Shown: positions 18,271-27,322 of the stretch, piece by piece | How the letters are laid out: the number at the start of each line of letters is the position of its first letter | Numbering within the stretch: position 1 is the first letter of the stretch | Assembly (NCBI GenBank): GCA_947584595.1 | Contig: CANPWP010000002.1 | Coordinates: forward strand, 122,110-186,109 | Source: an uncultured Clostridia bacterium | Lineage (GTDB): Bacteria; Bacillota; Clostridia; Oscillospirales; Acutalibacteraceae | Direction of reading: 5' to 3' | Length of the DNA stretch: 64,000 bases | The notes under the pieces: generated by a model | The model's input: the letters and a program-made list of their open reading frames with translations, nothing else | What the model was told of the DNA's origin: nothing | Databases searched by the model: none | Program-made: the position numbers and the translations under genes

Positions 18271-19143
18271 TTAATTTTTGCGGTTTGCAAGCTTTACTGC
18301 AAAGTCGCTTAAAGGCTTTGTATCGCCTTCAAAAACAGAAAGTGCATTAATTGCTTTTTCCGTTAATTCATTAACAAGGTTTTTACATTTATCTATTCCC
18401 AAAAGTGAAACATAGGTTGATTTTTGATTATTAATATCGCTTCCCGCAGGCTTTCCAAGCTCGTCTGATGATGAGGTTATATCTAAAATATCATCTACAA
18501 TTTGAAACGCTAATCCAATATACTCTCCGTAAATTCCTGCGGCCTTTATTTTTTCTTTATCTGCTTCAGCGGCAATACATCCCATTTCACAGGCCGCTTT
18601 TATAAGACCGCCTGTCTTTTTAATATCCATAATTTTAAGTACTTCTATAGGTGCTTTTTTCTCTTCACTTTCAAGATCGATTACCTGACCGCCTACCATA
18701 CCCACAGCACCGCAGTATTTTGAGAGGGTATTTACAGCTTTTATGGATGCTTTTAGACTTGTAATGTTTATTGTGTCTTCACAGGACAAAACTTCAAAGG
18801 CAAGGCTCTGGAGTGCATCTCCTGCAAGCAGTGCTATATCTTCTCCGAAAACTTTATGGTTAGAGGGTTTGCCTCGTCTTAAATCGTCATCATCCATACA
18901 CGGCAGATCATCGTGAATAAGTGAATAAGTATGAATCATTTCTACTGCACATCCGAACGGCACTGCTTTCTCCACAGGCTGGTTACACAGCTTACAAAAC
19001 TCAAGAGCAAGGGTTGGTCTTACTCTTTTTCCGCCTGCTTTTAGCGAATATTCCATTGAATCTATTAAGTTCTTTTCAAGCAAATCTTTTTTCGGCAAAT
19101 ATGAAAAAAGTTTTTCTTCAATCATTTTAATATTATCAGTCAT
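18271..19143 (-). CDS. ispA: Polyprenyl (farnesyl) diphosphate synthase
   Basis: 290 aa. The first aspartate-rich motif is DDLPCMDDDDLRRG and the second is QIVDDILD, with GGKRVRPTLAL near the N-terminus. It elongates dimethylallyl diphosphate with isopentenyl diphosphate. Its start overlaps xseB by 8 nt. Small residues before the first DD motif fit FPP/GPP synthases, but chain length cannot be fixed from sequence. Confidence 0.94.
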   Translation of the reverse strand: MTDNIKMIEEKLFSYLPKKDLLEKNLIDSMEYSLKAGGKRVRPTLALEFCKLCNQPVEKAVPFGCAVEMIHTYSLIHDDLPCMDDDDLRRGKPSNHKVFGEDIALLAGDALQSLAFEVLSCEDTINITSLKASIKAVNTLSKYCGAVGMVGGQVIDLESEEKKAPIEVLKIMDIKKTGGLIKAACEMGCIAAEADKEKIKAAGIYGEYIGLAFQIVDDILDITSSSDELGKPAGSDINNQKSTYVSLLGIDKCKNLVNELTEKAINALSVFEGDTKPLSDFAVKLANRKN

Positions 19144-19390
19144 TAAACAGTTCTCCGTTTGTATTGTTCATATTATCAAGTTTTGATATTCTTTCATTAA
19201 TATCCTGCATTTGTCCTTTGCATTTTTCAAGCTCGTTATAGCAAAAATTAAGAAGAACACAGGCTTCTTCATAAACCTCCATACTTTCCTGAAGATTAAG
19301 TTTGCCGCTTTCCAAAACTTTTACCGTTTCTTCAAGTTTTTTATTTGCTTGTTCAAAAGTTAAGTTCTTTTCACTTGTTTTCTCACTCAT
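19136..19390 (-). CDS. xseB: Exodeoxyribonuclease VII small subunit
   Basis: 84 aa, with the family pattern LTFEQANKKLEETVKVLESG and LNLQESMEVYEEACVLLNFC. XseB multimers bind the catalytic XseA subunit. The ATG at 19390 has GGGAG upstream. The large-subunit gene xseA, normally directly upstream, is not in this window; whiA is there instead. Confidence 0.93.
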   Translation of the reverse strand: MSEKTSEKNLTFEQANKKLEETVKVLESGKLNLQESMEVYEEACVLLNFCYNELEKCKGQMQDINERISKLDNMNNTNGELFND

Positions 19391-19406
19391 TTTATACACT
19401 CCCGAT

Positions 19407-20327
19407 TTATTTTAAGTCATCTGCTATCTGAATTAATTTTTTTATTCTGTGGTTTACGCCGCTTCTTGAAATTTTCGGATTTAATGAATCTCCCAATGCT
19501 CTCAAGGACATATCCGGATTTTCCAAACGCAGATATGCGACTTCTTTTAAATCATCAGTCAGGCTTTCAAGCTTTTTATTCTTCATTATCTTTTCTATAG
19601 CGTTTATCTGTTTTGCTGACGCCGCCGCAACCTTTTCTATATTTGCAATTTCCGAATTACGCTTACGATTTACATTATTTCTTACCTGTTTTACAGCCTT
19701 AGTACCCATTATTTCCATTGCAGAATTTACTGCTCCGATATAGGTCAAAAAATCTGTGATTTGCTCGCTGCCTTTTATATAGGTAACGAACACTCCGCCC
19801 CGATTGATCACGTTTGCCTTAATTGTGCATTGAGGAATTTCTTCAAATACTCTGCATAAATCAGAACTTAAATTTTTATAGTGTACGCAAAATTCAAGAT
19901 GATATGATTTTTCAGGGTTTGTTATTGAACCACAGCTCAAAAAAACGCCTCTTAAAAATGATGAGAGCAAATCCTCCTCATCAATATTTGCCCAGTTTAT
20001 TCTGAGACTGATATTTTTATCGGAATGTCCGAAATCTTCAAAAATACGCCGGCAATCGTTTTCATCTATAAAATTAACAGTATACAGCTTTTTGTTATTT
20101 TTCTTAGGCTTAGGTGTGCTTGTTTTTTCGATTAAGGGAACAAACAGATTTTCCGCAAGATTTATATATCGGCTGACTGTATAATTATTTTCTGTTTTAA
20201 AGGTTATCTTTGAGGAGGAAAACTTTTTTGCAAAAAGCATCATTCCATAAAGCTCTGCTCTGAGTTTGCCTACTGATGAGGTTGTATTTGAGCAAAGCTC
20301 CTTTCTGACCTGAGATGCAAAAGACAT
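19407..20327 (-). CDS. whiA: DNA-binding protein WhiA
   Basis: 306 aa. An N-terminal LAGLIDADG-like domain (MSFASQVRKELCSN, LRGVFLSCGSITNPEKSYHLEF) is followed by a C-terminal helix-turn-helix (YLRLENPDMSLRALGDSLNP, SGVNHRIKKL). WhiA controls division and, in Bacillus, lipid and chromosome functions; in Streptomyces it controls sporulation. It follows rapZ after 54 nt, with no yvcK between them. Confidence 0.94.
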   Translation of the reverse strand: MSFASQVRKELCSNTTSSVGKLRAELYGMMLFAKKFSSSKITFKTENNYTVSRYINLAENLFVPLIEKTSTPKPKKNNKKLYTVNFIDENDCRRIFEDFGHSDKNISLRINWANIDEEDLLSSFLRGVFLSCGSITNPEKSYHLEFCVHYKNLSSDLCRVFEEIPQCTIKANVINRGGVFVTYIKGSEQITDFLTYIGAVNSAMEIMGTKAVKQVRNNVNRKRNSEIANIEKVAAASAKQINAIEKIMKNKKLESLTDDLKEVAYLRLENPDMSLRALGDSLNPKISRSGVNHRIKKLIQIADDLK

Positions 20328-20381
20328 AATTTATCTCCTTTAAATATTTTATAATACCGACGTTTGTATAAGTGTTTAGTA

Positions 20382-21248
20382 TTAAATTTTCCAAATATCT
20401 CTGTGCTGAATTGTTGATTTATAGCCCTTTTGAATAAAATGACTGTTGAAGTTTCCGGCTAATGTTACTGAACGGTGTTTGCCGCCTGTACATCCTATTG
20501 CCACAACAATTTCACTTTTTCCCTCTTTTTGATAAAGAGGAACAGCATAATCGAGAAAATCTATAATTTTTTTCATAAATTCCTGTGTGATTTCTGAATT
20601 AAGTACATACTCCCTTACAGACAAATCCAGTCCCGTTAAAGGTTTTAATTCAGGAATATAGTAAGGATTTGGCAAACATCTTGCGTCAAAAACAAGGTCT
20701 GCTTCCAAAGGAATTCCATACTTAAAGCCAAAGGACATAAAGGTTATGATTAAACTGTCTGAGGTCTTTTCAAGAAAAATATTATATATTCTTTCAGCAA
20801 GCTGCTTATTTGACATATATGTTGTATCTATTAAAAAGTCCGCTGATTTTTTTAAAAAAGACAGGCTGTCTCTCTCAAGCTGTAACGCCGCTTTTGTTGA
20901 ACCGTCGGCAACTTTATCATAAAGCGGATGGTGGCGGCGTGTTTCTTTAAATCGGGTTATAAGAACATCATCTTTAGCATCGAGAAAAACTATTTTCAGG
21001 TTTTTGTTTTCCTTACGTAATTTGTGGATTTCCGCAGTTATATACTCAAAGCTTTCTCCGTTTCTTACATCTATAACTACCGCAACTTTTTTCATTAACG
21101 GGTCGGAGCTTTTTTCACACAGGTCATAAAATACACGAAGCAAGGTTGACGGAATATTATCTACACAGTAATATCCGATATCCTCCATCGTTCTCAGAGC
21201 ATTTGACTTGCCTGCTCCGGAAAGTCCTGTAATAATTAAAAAATCCAT
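20382..21248 (-). CDS. rapZ: RapZ/YvcJ family nucleotide-binding protein
   Basis: 288 aa. The N-terminal kinase-like domain has P-loop GLSGAGKSNALR. The C-terminal domain has FMSFGFKYG and GCTGGKHRSV, the signature that binds UDP-GlcNAc or RNA in family members. In E. coli RapZ tunes glmS through small RNAs; the Bacillus YvcJ role is less clear. It sits in the murB-rapZ-whiA group. Confidence 0.93.
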   Translation of the reverse strand: MDFLIITGLSGAGKSNALRTMEDIGYYCVDNIPSTLLRVFYDLCEKSSDPLMKKVAVVIDVRNGESFEYITAEIHKLRKENKNLKIVFLDAKDDVLITRFKETRRHHPLYDKVADGSTKAALQLERDSLSFLKKSADFLIDTTYMSNKQLAERIYNIFLEKTSDSLIITFMSFGFKYGIPLEADLVFDARCLPNPYYIPELKPLTGLDLSVREYVLNSEITQEFMKKIIDFLDYAVPLYQKEGKSEIVVAIGCTGGKHRSVTLAGNFNSHFIQKGYKSTIQHRDIWKI

Positions 21249-21262
21249 AGTACCACCTGAGT

Positions 21263-22168
21263 CTATAAAAGAATAATTTCTCTTTCAAGAGTATATCCTG
21301 TTTCTTTTTTTACGGTTTCCTGCACTTTTTCTATGAGACTGCAAACATCTTTACAAGTTGCATGACCTCTGTTTATTATAAATCCTGCGTGTTTTTCGCT
21401 TACCTGAGCGTCTCCTACAGATACTCCTTTTAAGTTGCACTGTTCAATCAAAGTTCCTGCAAATGCGCCCTCAGGTCTTTTAAAAACACTTCCTGCGCTT
21501 GGATAATCAAGAGGCTGTTTTGATTTTCTTCTGTACATAAAATCGTCCATTTTAGCTCGAATTTTTGCAGGGTCATCATTTTTAAGCTGAACGGTTACAC
21601 CTATGATTATAAAGCCGTTTTCTTTATACACGCTGTGTCTGTAGGATAAATCAAGTTCATCTTTTTTTAAAGTTTCTACTTTTCCCTGCGGGGTCATATG
21701 TGTTACAGATACTATTACATCTTTCATCTCTCCGCCGTAGGCTCCTGCGTTCATAAATGCCGCTCCGCCTACACTGCCCGGAATTCCCCACGCAAATTCA
21801 AGACCCGACAGGTTACAGGATAATGCCTTTGTACAAAGTTTTGCAAGGCTTGCGCCGCTTCCGCAGTAAATTGTATTATTATCAAGCAAATCAATTTTTT
21901 TAAAATCTCCCAGTAATGAAATGACTACACCCTTTATTCCCTCATCATTTACAAGCAAGTTACTCCCCTTGCCTAAAATCATAAAAGGCATTCGGTTATC
22001 GTTACAGCATTTTAAAATTTGGGCAAGTTGATTGTTTGTTTCTGCTTCAATAAACAGCTCTGCATTTCCGCCGATTTTAAAGGTAGTATGAAGTCTCATT
22101 GGTTCATTTACTTTACAATTGCATTTTAAACTTTCTGCAAGCGTCTTGACTTTTAATATTGAATTCAT
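21263..22168 (-). CDS. murB: UDP-N-acetylenolpyruvoylglucosamine reductase
   Basis: 301 aa, type II MurB. The FAD-binding domain has TFKIGGNAELFIE and ILGKGSNLLVNDEGI. The substrate domain has GIPGSVGGAAFMNAGAYGGEM and DYPSAGSVFKRPEG. It makes UDP-MurNAc for peptidoglycan. It lies 15 nt downstream of the PHP gene and is cotranscribed with rapZ. Confidence 0.96.
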   Translation of the reverse strand: MNSILKVKTLAESLKCNCKVNEPMRLHTTFKIGGNAELFIEAETNNQLAQILKCCNDNRMPFMILGKGSNLLVNDEGIKGVVISLLGDFKKIDLLDNNTIYCGSGASLAKLCTKALSCNLSGLEFAWGIPGSVGGAAFMNAGAYGGEMKDVIVSVTHMTPQGKVETLKKDELDLSYRHSVYKENGFIIIGVTVQLKNDDPAKIRAKMDDFMYRRKSKQPLDYPSAGSVFKRPEGAFAGTLIEQCNLKGVSVGDAQVSEKHAGFIINRGHATCKDVCSLIEKVQETVKKETGYTLEREIILL

Positions 22169-22183
22169 AAACCCTCCAAAAAA

Positions 22184-22921
22184 TTAAAACTCAATACTTT
22201 TTTCTTTCAAATAAGACTGCAAAGATTCAATTGACGCATTGACAATAAGTTCTTTTGGAAAATCAAGTTCTTTTAATACCTTCAGTGTCGGCTCAACATT
22301 ACCGACATATGTAGAAAAATGAGCGTCTGTATTAACAACGATTCTTGCTTTATGTTTTTTGCATACTTTAATTATTTCAACGCAGTTATTCATTGAGTCT
22401 TTTTTGAAATTAAAGGTTGAGTTATTTATTTCAATTAAAACACCGTTTTTTGAAAACTCCGGTATAACCTTTTCGTAATCATATTTATAATCTGCCGTTC
22501 CGCTGTGTCCTATTACATTTACATTCTTATTCTTTGCAAGCTGCAAATACGCATTTGTGCATTTTTCAATACTCGAAGTACCTTTAATTATATTGCCGTG
22601 CATTGACGCAACTATCCATTCAAGCTGATTCGCAAGGGGTTCTTCACAATCTATATTGCCTTCAAAATCCAATATATTTGCTTCAATTCCCTTTAGTACA
22701 CGAACTCCGTCATACACCTTCGGAATTAAGGACAGCGACTCAAAATAATATGCTCCCGGAGCACCGGGCATATTACGACCATGGTCTGTAATTGCTATTG
22801 CATATAAATTTTTCTCTTTTGCGGCGGCAACCATTTCCTGAATCGTTGAATATGCATGTGTGGACGCTATTGTATGGGTATGCAAATCGGCAATAATTTT
22901 CGTATTAATCCCAGCTTTCAA
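22184..22921 (-). CDS. PHP-domain phosphatase (YcdX-like)
   Basis: 245 aa. PHP metal ligands are ADLHTHTIASTHAYST, AITDHGRNMPGA, GIEANI, VASMHG and VVNTDAH. YcdX-type proteins bind zinc and act as phosphatases of unknown natural substrate. The ORF begins at a TTG at 22921, overlapping the hprK 3' end by 17 nt without a strong ribosome-binding site, so the exact start is uncertain. Confidence 0.88.
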   Translation of the reverse strand: MKAGINTKIIADLHTHTIASTHAYSTIQEMVAAAKEKNLYAIAITDHGRNMPGAPGAYYFESLSLIPKVYDGVRVLKGIEANILDFEGNIDCEEPLANQLEWIVASMHGNIIKGTSSIEKCTNAYLQLAKNKNVNVIGHSGTADYKYDYEKVIPEFSKNGVLIEINNSTFNFKKDSMNNCVEIIKVCKKHKARIVVNTDAHFSTYVGNVEPTLKVLKELDFPKELIVNASIESLQSYLKEKSIEF

Positions 22922-23873
22922 TAATCTTTTTACTGTCTTTCTGCTCAGGGTCTATAGGCATTCCCAAGCTTTCAAGAAGTTCAAACGCCGCATTGTATCC
23001 TAATTTTTTCTGTCTGTTATTGATTGCTGCTACTTCTATAATTATTGAAATATTTCTGCCCGGCTTAACGGGAATTGTAACTGACGGTACGTCTATGCCT
23101 AAAATTTTCATATATTCGTTTTCAATTCCCATACGGTCATAAACCTTCTTTTTATCCCAAAGTTCAAGGTTTATCACCATATCTATTTTTTCATTCAGCT
23201 TAACAGCACCTATACCGAAAAGCCTGCGTGCATTTATTATACCGATACCCCTTAACTCTATAAAATGTCTGATATTTTCAGGTGATGAACCTATAAGCCT
23301 GTTATTTGAAACCCTGCGGATTTCAACTGCGTCATCGGCAATAAGGCGGTGACCTCTCTTTATAAGCTCGATTGCGGCTTCGCTTTTACCTACTCCGCTG
23401 TCGCCTATAATAAGACAGCCCTCACCGTAAACCTCTACAAGAACACCATGGCGGGTAATTCTGGGAGCAAGCTCATTATTTAAAAACGACACAAGCGACG
23501 CAGTAAGTGAAGATGTGCTGTCCTTTGAGCATAGTATGGGAATATTGTGCTTTTTTGCAGATTCTGAAATTTCATTTGTAGGTTCATAGCCTCTTGCAAT
23601 AATTACGGCAGGAGGTCCGAATGAAAAAATTGCGTCTAAAACATAGCGCTGCTGTTCACTGCCGAATCTTCCTAAATATGAATATTCAGTATTTCCAAGA
23701 ATAATAATTCTGCTCTTGTCAAAAAACTCAAAATATCCTGTAAGCTCAAGTCCAGGTCTGTTGATATCTGTTGATGATATCATTATTTCTTCTAAGGATT
23801 TCGGTGCAAAATACACATTTAAAGAGAGCTCATCTACTATTTTTCCAAGAGAAACAGAAAACCCCGTATTCAT
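22905..23873 (-). CDS. hprK: HPr kinase/phosphorylase
   Basis: 322 aa. The N-terminal domain is followed by a P-loop GDSGVGKSEAAIELI and the HprK signature ELRGIGIINARRLFG. It phosphorylates HPr on Ser-46 in carbon catabolite control and also removes the phosphate. In this organism it links sugar status to regulation such as CcpA. It is the first gene of the long minus-strand run, preceded by a 91-nt gap after the gerC-like gene's end. Confidence 0.95.
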   Translation of the reverse strand: MNTGFSVSLGKIVDELSLNVYFAPKSLEEIMISSTDINRPGLELTGYFEFFDKSRIIILGNTEYSYLGRFGSEQQRYVLDAIFSFGPPAVIIARGYEPTNEISESAKKHNIPILCSKDSTSSLTASLVSFLNNELAPRITRHGVLVEVYGEGCLIIGDSGVGKSEAAIELIKRGHRLIADDAVEIRRVSNNRLIGSSPENIRHFIELRGIGIINARRLFGIGAVKLNEKIDMVINLELWDKKKVYDRMGIENEYMKILGIDVPSVTIPVKPGRNISIIIEVAAINNRQKKLGYNAAFELLESLGMPIDPEQKDSKKIIESWD

Positions 23874-23964
23874 ATAGCTTCACCACCCGGATAAATTTAA
23901 GCATAAATATACAAATATATTATACACCAAAACCTATACTTTGAAAATACCTTTATTAAAAAAA

Positions 23965-24567
23965 TTATTCACTTTCCCCTCTTATATCCGAAAAAGGCAG
24001 TGATTTTACATCTAACTGGCTTTTAGAATATAGCAAGCTGACTTTTGCTTGTTCGTTTAATTCACTTAATGAATTATAAAAAGTATAAATATTCACTGAT
24101 GTACCGGAATTTTTATTTTCGGATAAATCAGAAAGTTCATTTAATCTTGTTGCGGGAATTTCTTTTTCTTCCAGCTCTTTTACTGCATTATCTGTTGCAA
24201 AAAGCAATCTTACCCCCGGCGAACACTCATAGCCGCATTTAAAATATTCAAGCGACGACCTTATTTCATCCAAATTAAGCTGATTGGATATTACAATACA
24301 TTCAAGCTGTCCTAAAAAAAGATACCGTACAGCAGAAGTTTCCAAAGATTTTTTTGCATTTTCAAGACTGTCTGAATATACTTTATATTTTTGAAGCACT
24401 GCTGTATTTTCATTTTTTACTGTATTAAATTCAAATTTCAGATCATCTCCGCCTTTTGTTATATATACAGATTCTATTATTGCGGTTTTGTCAATTTCCG
24501 TTTTTGTACATGATGTAAACATACATAACAAAATTAATGCAGACACAACTATCAGTATTTTTTTCAT
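23965..24567 (-). CDS. Short GerC-like spore germination lipoprotein
   Basis: 200 aa. A lipoprotein signal peptide ends in a lipobox (LLCMFTSC). The rest resembles the N-terminal domain of Ger(x)C (AVRYLFLGQLECIVISNQL; VRLLFATDNAVKEL). Standard GerC is about 350-400 aa with two further domains; these are absent and no frameshifted remainder follows. Start at the ATG at 24567 with AGGAGAGG upstream, directly after the gerAB stop. It would sit on the outer face of the inner spore membrane as part of the receptor. Confidence 0.75.
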   Translation of the reverse strand: MKKILIVVSALILLCMFTSCTKTEIDKTAIIESVYITKGGDDLKFEFNTVKNENTAVLQKYKVYSDSLENAKKSLETSAVRYLFLGQLECIVISNQLNLDEIRSSLEYFKCGYECSPGVRLLFATDNAVKELEEKEIPATRLNELSDLSENKNSGTSVNIYTFYNSLSELNEQAKVSLLYSKSQLDVKSLPFSDIRGESE

Positions 24568-24568
24568 C

Positions 24569-25621
24569 TTAACCTCTCCTAATTCTCTCAACTGAATATG
24601 TGAAAAGCGGCAATACAAAAAGACCAATAACTAACAAGATTGATAAAAACAACGTATTAGTAATAAAATCATATACTGGAGTAACATAAGTCATTACAGC
24701 CGAGAGAATAAATGTCGCTATGAAAAAGCCGATTGAAAATGTTTTTGAATGTGCCTTATCAAGTGTTTTACTGCCGCTTACAAAGAATAAATATACAAGC
24801 AGAAAAGTTACCGCCGTTAATGTTGCAAATACAAATCCGTCCCCTCCTCTTAACATTGAAATATTTGATAACTTTGACAAAGTGAAGAACGGATATTCCA
24901 AATACAGCGTATAATTTCCTAAAACACAAATTGTAAAAAAGCTGACTGTTAAAAATAATACAAATGTTGAAAGAGAGCTATAGACAATTCCTGACTTATG
25001 GCTGCCTTTTAAGGAATCTGAAAAAACTACATAAGACATAATGGGTATCAATGCAAGAAGAAGTGTGCCTATTGAGTTTGAAACATTAATATTCATTGGC
25101 TGAGAATAGTTTAAAATATTTGAAAAATCCAATTTATCAAGCAAACCCAAAAATACAAATGCTAAGGAAAGAAGTACAAAAGCAAAAATTATTATTGTTG
25201 TTCTGAAAATTGCCTGCATTCCCTTATAACTGCCGAATGCCGCAATTAAAAGAAAAGCAAAGATAACAGCAAGAGGCAACGCTTCATGATTAACGCTTTT
25301 TTTTAAAAAAACGGCAAATTTTGTTGTTATCAAGCTTGAAAATATAACAAAGCAAACAAGGTAATATATCTTTATTATTAATGACATTACCACACTATGC
25401 TCCGAAGAAATTGTGGTTGTAGTTTTGCCTGTTTTTTTGTAAAGCAAATATGAAGGCATACAGGAAACTATTAAAAGAAGTGCTCCTGCTGCCAATGTGA
25501 TTATATTAAAAAAGAATGAATTTGTTTCTCCTAATGTGTTTAAACAACCGAAAACTATAAAAACATTACACAGAAACATACATATAAAAAACTGAGATAC
25601 TGATATTTTATTATGTTTCAT
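24569..25621 (-). CDS. gerAB: GerAB-type germination permease subunit
   Basis: 350 aa with about 10 transmembrane helices, in the amino-acid/polyamine/organocation transporter group used by endospore germination receptors (SQFFICMFLCNVFIVFG at the start). This B subunit is thought to bind the germinant. It overlaps the end of gerAA by 11 nt and the C subunit follows. The germinant cannot be predicted. Confidence 0.85.
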   Translation of the reverse strand: MKHNKISVSQFFICMFLCNVFIVFGCLNTLGETNSFFFNIITLAAGALLLIVSCMPSYLLYKKTGKTTTTISSEHSVVMSLIIKIYYLVCFVIFSSLITTKFAVFLKKSVNHEALPLAVIFAFLLIAAFGSYKGMQAIFRTTIIIFAFVLLSLAFVFLGLLDKLDFSNILNYSQPMNINVSNSIGTLLLALIPIMSYVVFSDSLKGSHKSGIVYSSLSTFVLFLTVSFFTICVLGNYTLYLEYPFFTLSKLSNISMLRGGDGFVFATLTAVTFLLVYLFFVSGSKTLDKAHSKTFSIGFFIATFILSAVMTYVTPVYDFITNTLFLSILLVIGLFVLPLFTYSVERIRRG

Positions 25622-27077
25622 CGTAAATCTCCTTTGAGCCTTTTAAATCCTGTACCTTTTGAGTAAATTTAGAGAGCTTGTTCCAATCTGAGCGGATAAA
25701 TACATCACGCATATTTTTCTTTGAAAACGGAGTAATAGGCGACATATATGGCACTCCGAAACTTGTTTTTGAACATACAACAATTAAATAAAAACAACTG
25801 AAAATAACTATGCCCCACAAACCGAGCACCATGCCTGCCAAAATAAGAAGCAGTCTTCCGACTGTTATAGCAGGGTACAAATCAGGTATTACATAACTGC
25901 ATATTGCGGCAATGGCAACCACCATTAATGTAGGGGATCCGATTATTCCCGCATTTACCGCCGCCTCTCCGATAACAAGCGCACCTACTATACTTACGGC
26001 GTGACCTAAGGGTCTTGGTATTCTTAATCCTGCCTCACGCATGACCTCGTAAATAAACAATATAAGGAAAACCTCAAGTCCCACAGGCAATGGTGTTTTT
26101 GAGACTGATGATATTATATTTTCCAAAAGCTGTGTAGGAAAATATTCCGGGTGATATGCCGCAAAAGCAGTATAAATTCCGGGCAAATATATTGCTATGA
26201 TAAATGAGATATACTTTAAAATTCTTGTAAATGAAGCATAGAAAGGCCGGTTTGAATAATCGTCTACACTTTGGAATTTTTCTATAAACAAATGTGGTAC
26301 TACTAAAACCGAGGGTGTACCGTCAATTAAAATTCCTATTCTTCCCTCTGTTATCTTTCCGCAGACTGTATCAGGCCGCTCAGTTACGCCGATTCCCGAA
26401 AACAGCGAACGTTTGTTATTTTCCTCTAAAAACGGAACTAAATATCCAGCTCCCATAACTGTTTGAAGTTTTGTTTGTTTAAGTCTTTTTCTAAGCTCAT
26501 TTAATATATTTTCCGACACGGAATTTTTGAGATAGCACATACACATCTGCGTATTTGAAATATCTCCTGCCTGTATATTTTCAAATACCAAATCAGGATT
26601 TTTTATTCTTCTTCGAATAAGTGTCATATTTATTCTCAACGGCTCTACGAAACCCTCTCTCGGACCCCGCTGGATGACCTCTGTTTCAGGAGAACTTACA
26701 CTTCTGAATGAAAACCCCTGGATTCCTATTGCCATCATTTTGTCTGAACCGTCTATAGCTAAGACTGCAAAACCTGACATTGAAAATGTCATAACCTGAC
26801 TGAAGTCTTCAACATCTACAATTTCTGACGCTGATAAAACTGATGTCTTGATAAAGTCAAATAGATTTTTTCTTCTTATGTTTTCATATGAAGTATTTAT
26901 AAGAGGCGTTATTATAGTTATGGCTATCCCCTCTTTATCACACATTCCCTCTGTTGTAATCAGTGCGGCTTTTGTGTTCTGTTCATCGGGAAGTGTTATC
27001 TCTCTGACTGTAAAATCTGCTGAATTATTTGACATAGCTTTAAGTTGAATTATATTTTCTTTCAAAGAAGTAAACAT
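25611..27077 (-). CDS. gerAA: GerAA-type germination receptor subunit
   Basis: About 488 aa. A soluble N-terminal domain of about 270 residues carries FSFRSVSSPETEVIQRGPREGFVEPLR split over the GerA signature. It is followed by about 5 membrane helices (LPVGLEVFLILFIYEVMREAGLRIPRP). The A subunit forms the oligomeric channel core of the receptor. ATG at 27077 with AGGTGAT upstream. The first gene of gerAA-AB-C; the upstream gap holds a palindromic element. Confidence 0.93.
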   Translation of the reverse strand: MFTSLKENIIQLKAMSNNSADFTVREITLPDEQNTKAALITTEGMCDKEGIAITIITPLINTSYENIRRKNLFDFIKTSVLSASEIVDVEDFSQVMTFSMSGFAVLAIDGSDKMMAIGIQGFSFRSVSSPETEVIQRGPREGFVEPLRINMTLIRRRIKNPDLVFENIQAGDISNTQMCMCYLKNSVSENILNELRKRLKQTKLQTVMGAGYLVPFLEENNKRSLFSGIGVTERPDTVCGKITEGRIGILIDGTPSVLVVPHLFIEKFQSVDDYSNRPFYASFTRILKYISFIIAIYLPGIYTAFAAYHPEYFPTQLLENIISSVSKTPLPVGLEVFLILFIYEVMREAGLRIPRPLGHAVSIVGALVIGEAAVNAGIIGSPTLMVVAIAAICSYVIPDLYPAITVGRLLLILAGMVLGLWGIVIFSCFYLIVVCSKTSFGVPYMSPITPFSKKNMRDVFIRSDWNKLSKFTQKVQDLKGSKEIYDET

Positions 27078-27101
27078 ATTTATCACCTGTTATATAGCAT
27101 A

Positions 27102-27255
27102 ATACTAATCGCCAATAGAAGAGACGAAAAATTTTCAAGCAGATTTTGTGTCATACAAGAATGACGACGCAGGCAGGCTGACGCCTGTCAAGGAGGACGC
27201 TGTATGGTGCAAAATATGCCTTAAAGATTTCGACTATTCTATTGAAGATTAGTAT
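27102..27255. repeat. 154-bp imperfect palindromic element
   Basis: The ends ATACTAATC and GATTAGTAT are perfect inverted repeats. The inverted match continues inward through CAATAGAA/TTCTATTG, CGAAA/TTTCG, ATTTTG/CAAAAT, CATACA/TGTATG and CAGGC/GCCTG, so nearly the whole element folds back on itself. It fills the gap between gerAA (minus) and the YetF-like gene (plus). A reading frame of about 48 codons without a standard start is open from 27109 to 27252. It looks like a miniature mobile or structured repeat; other members with the same ends occur in this window. Confidence 0.75.
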
Positions 27256-27322
27256 AAACATTGTATTTGGAAATATTCTGAATTTTATATTACAAATTGT
27301 GCATAATATATTTGGTGATTTT

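Noticed and set aside
20351..20384. AATACC...GTATT as another TACTAA-type palindrome
   Set aside because: Only the outermost bases match; arms too divergent to count as a family member.
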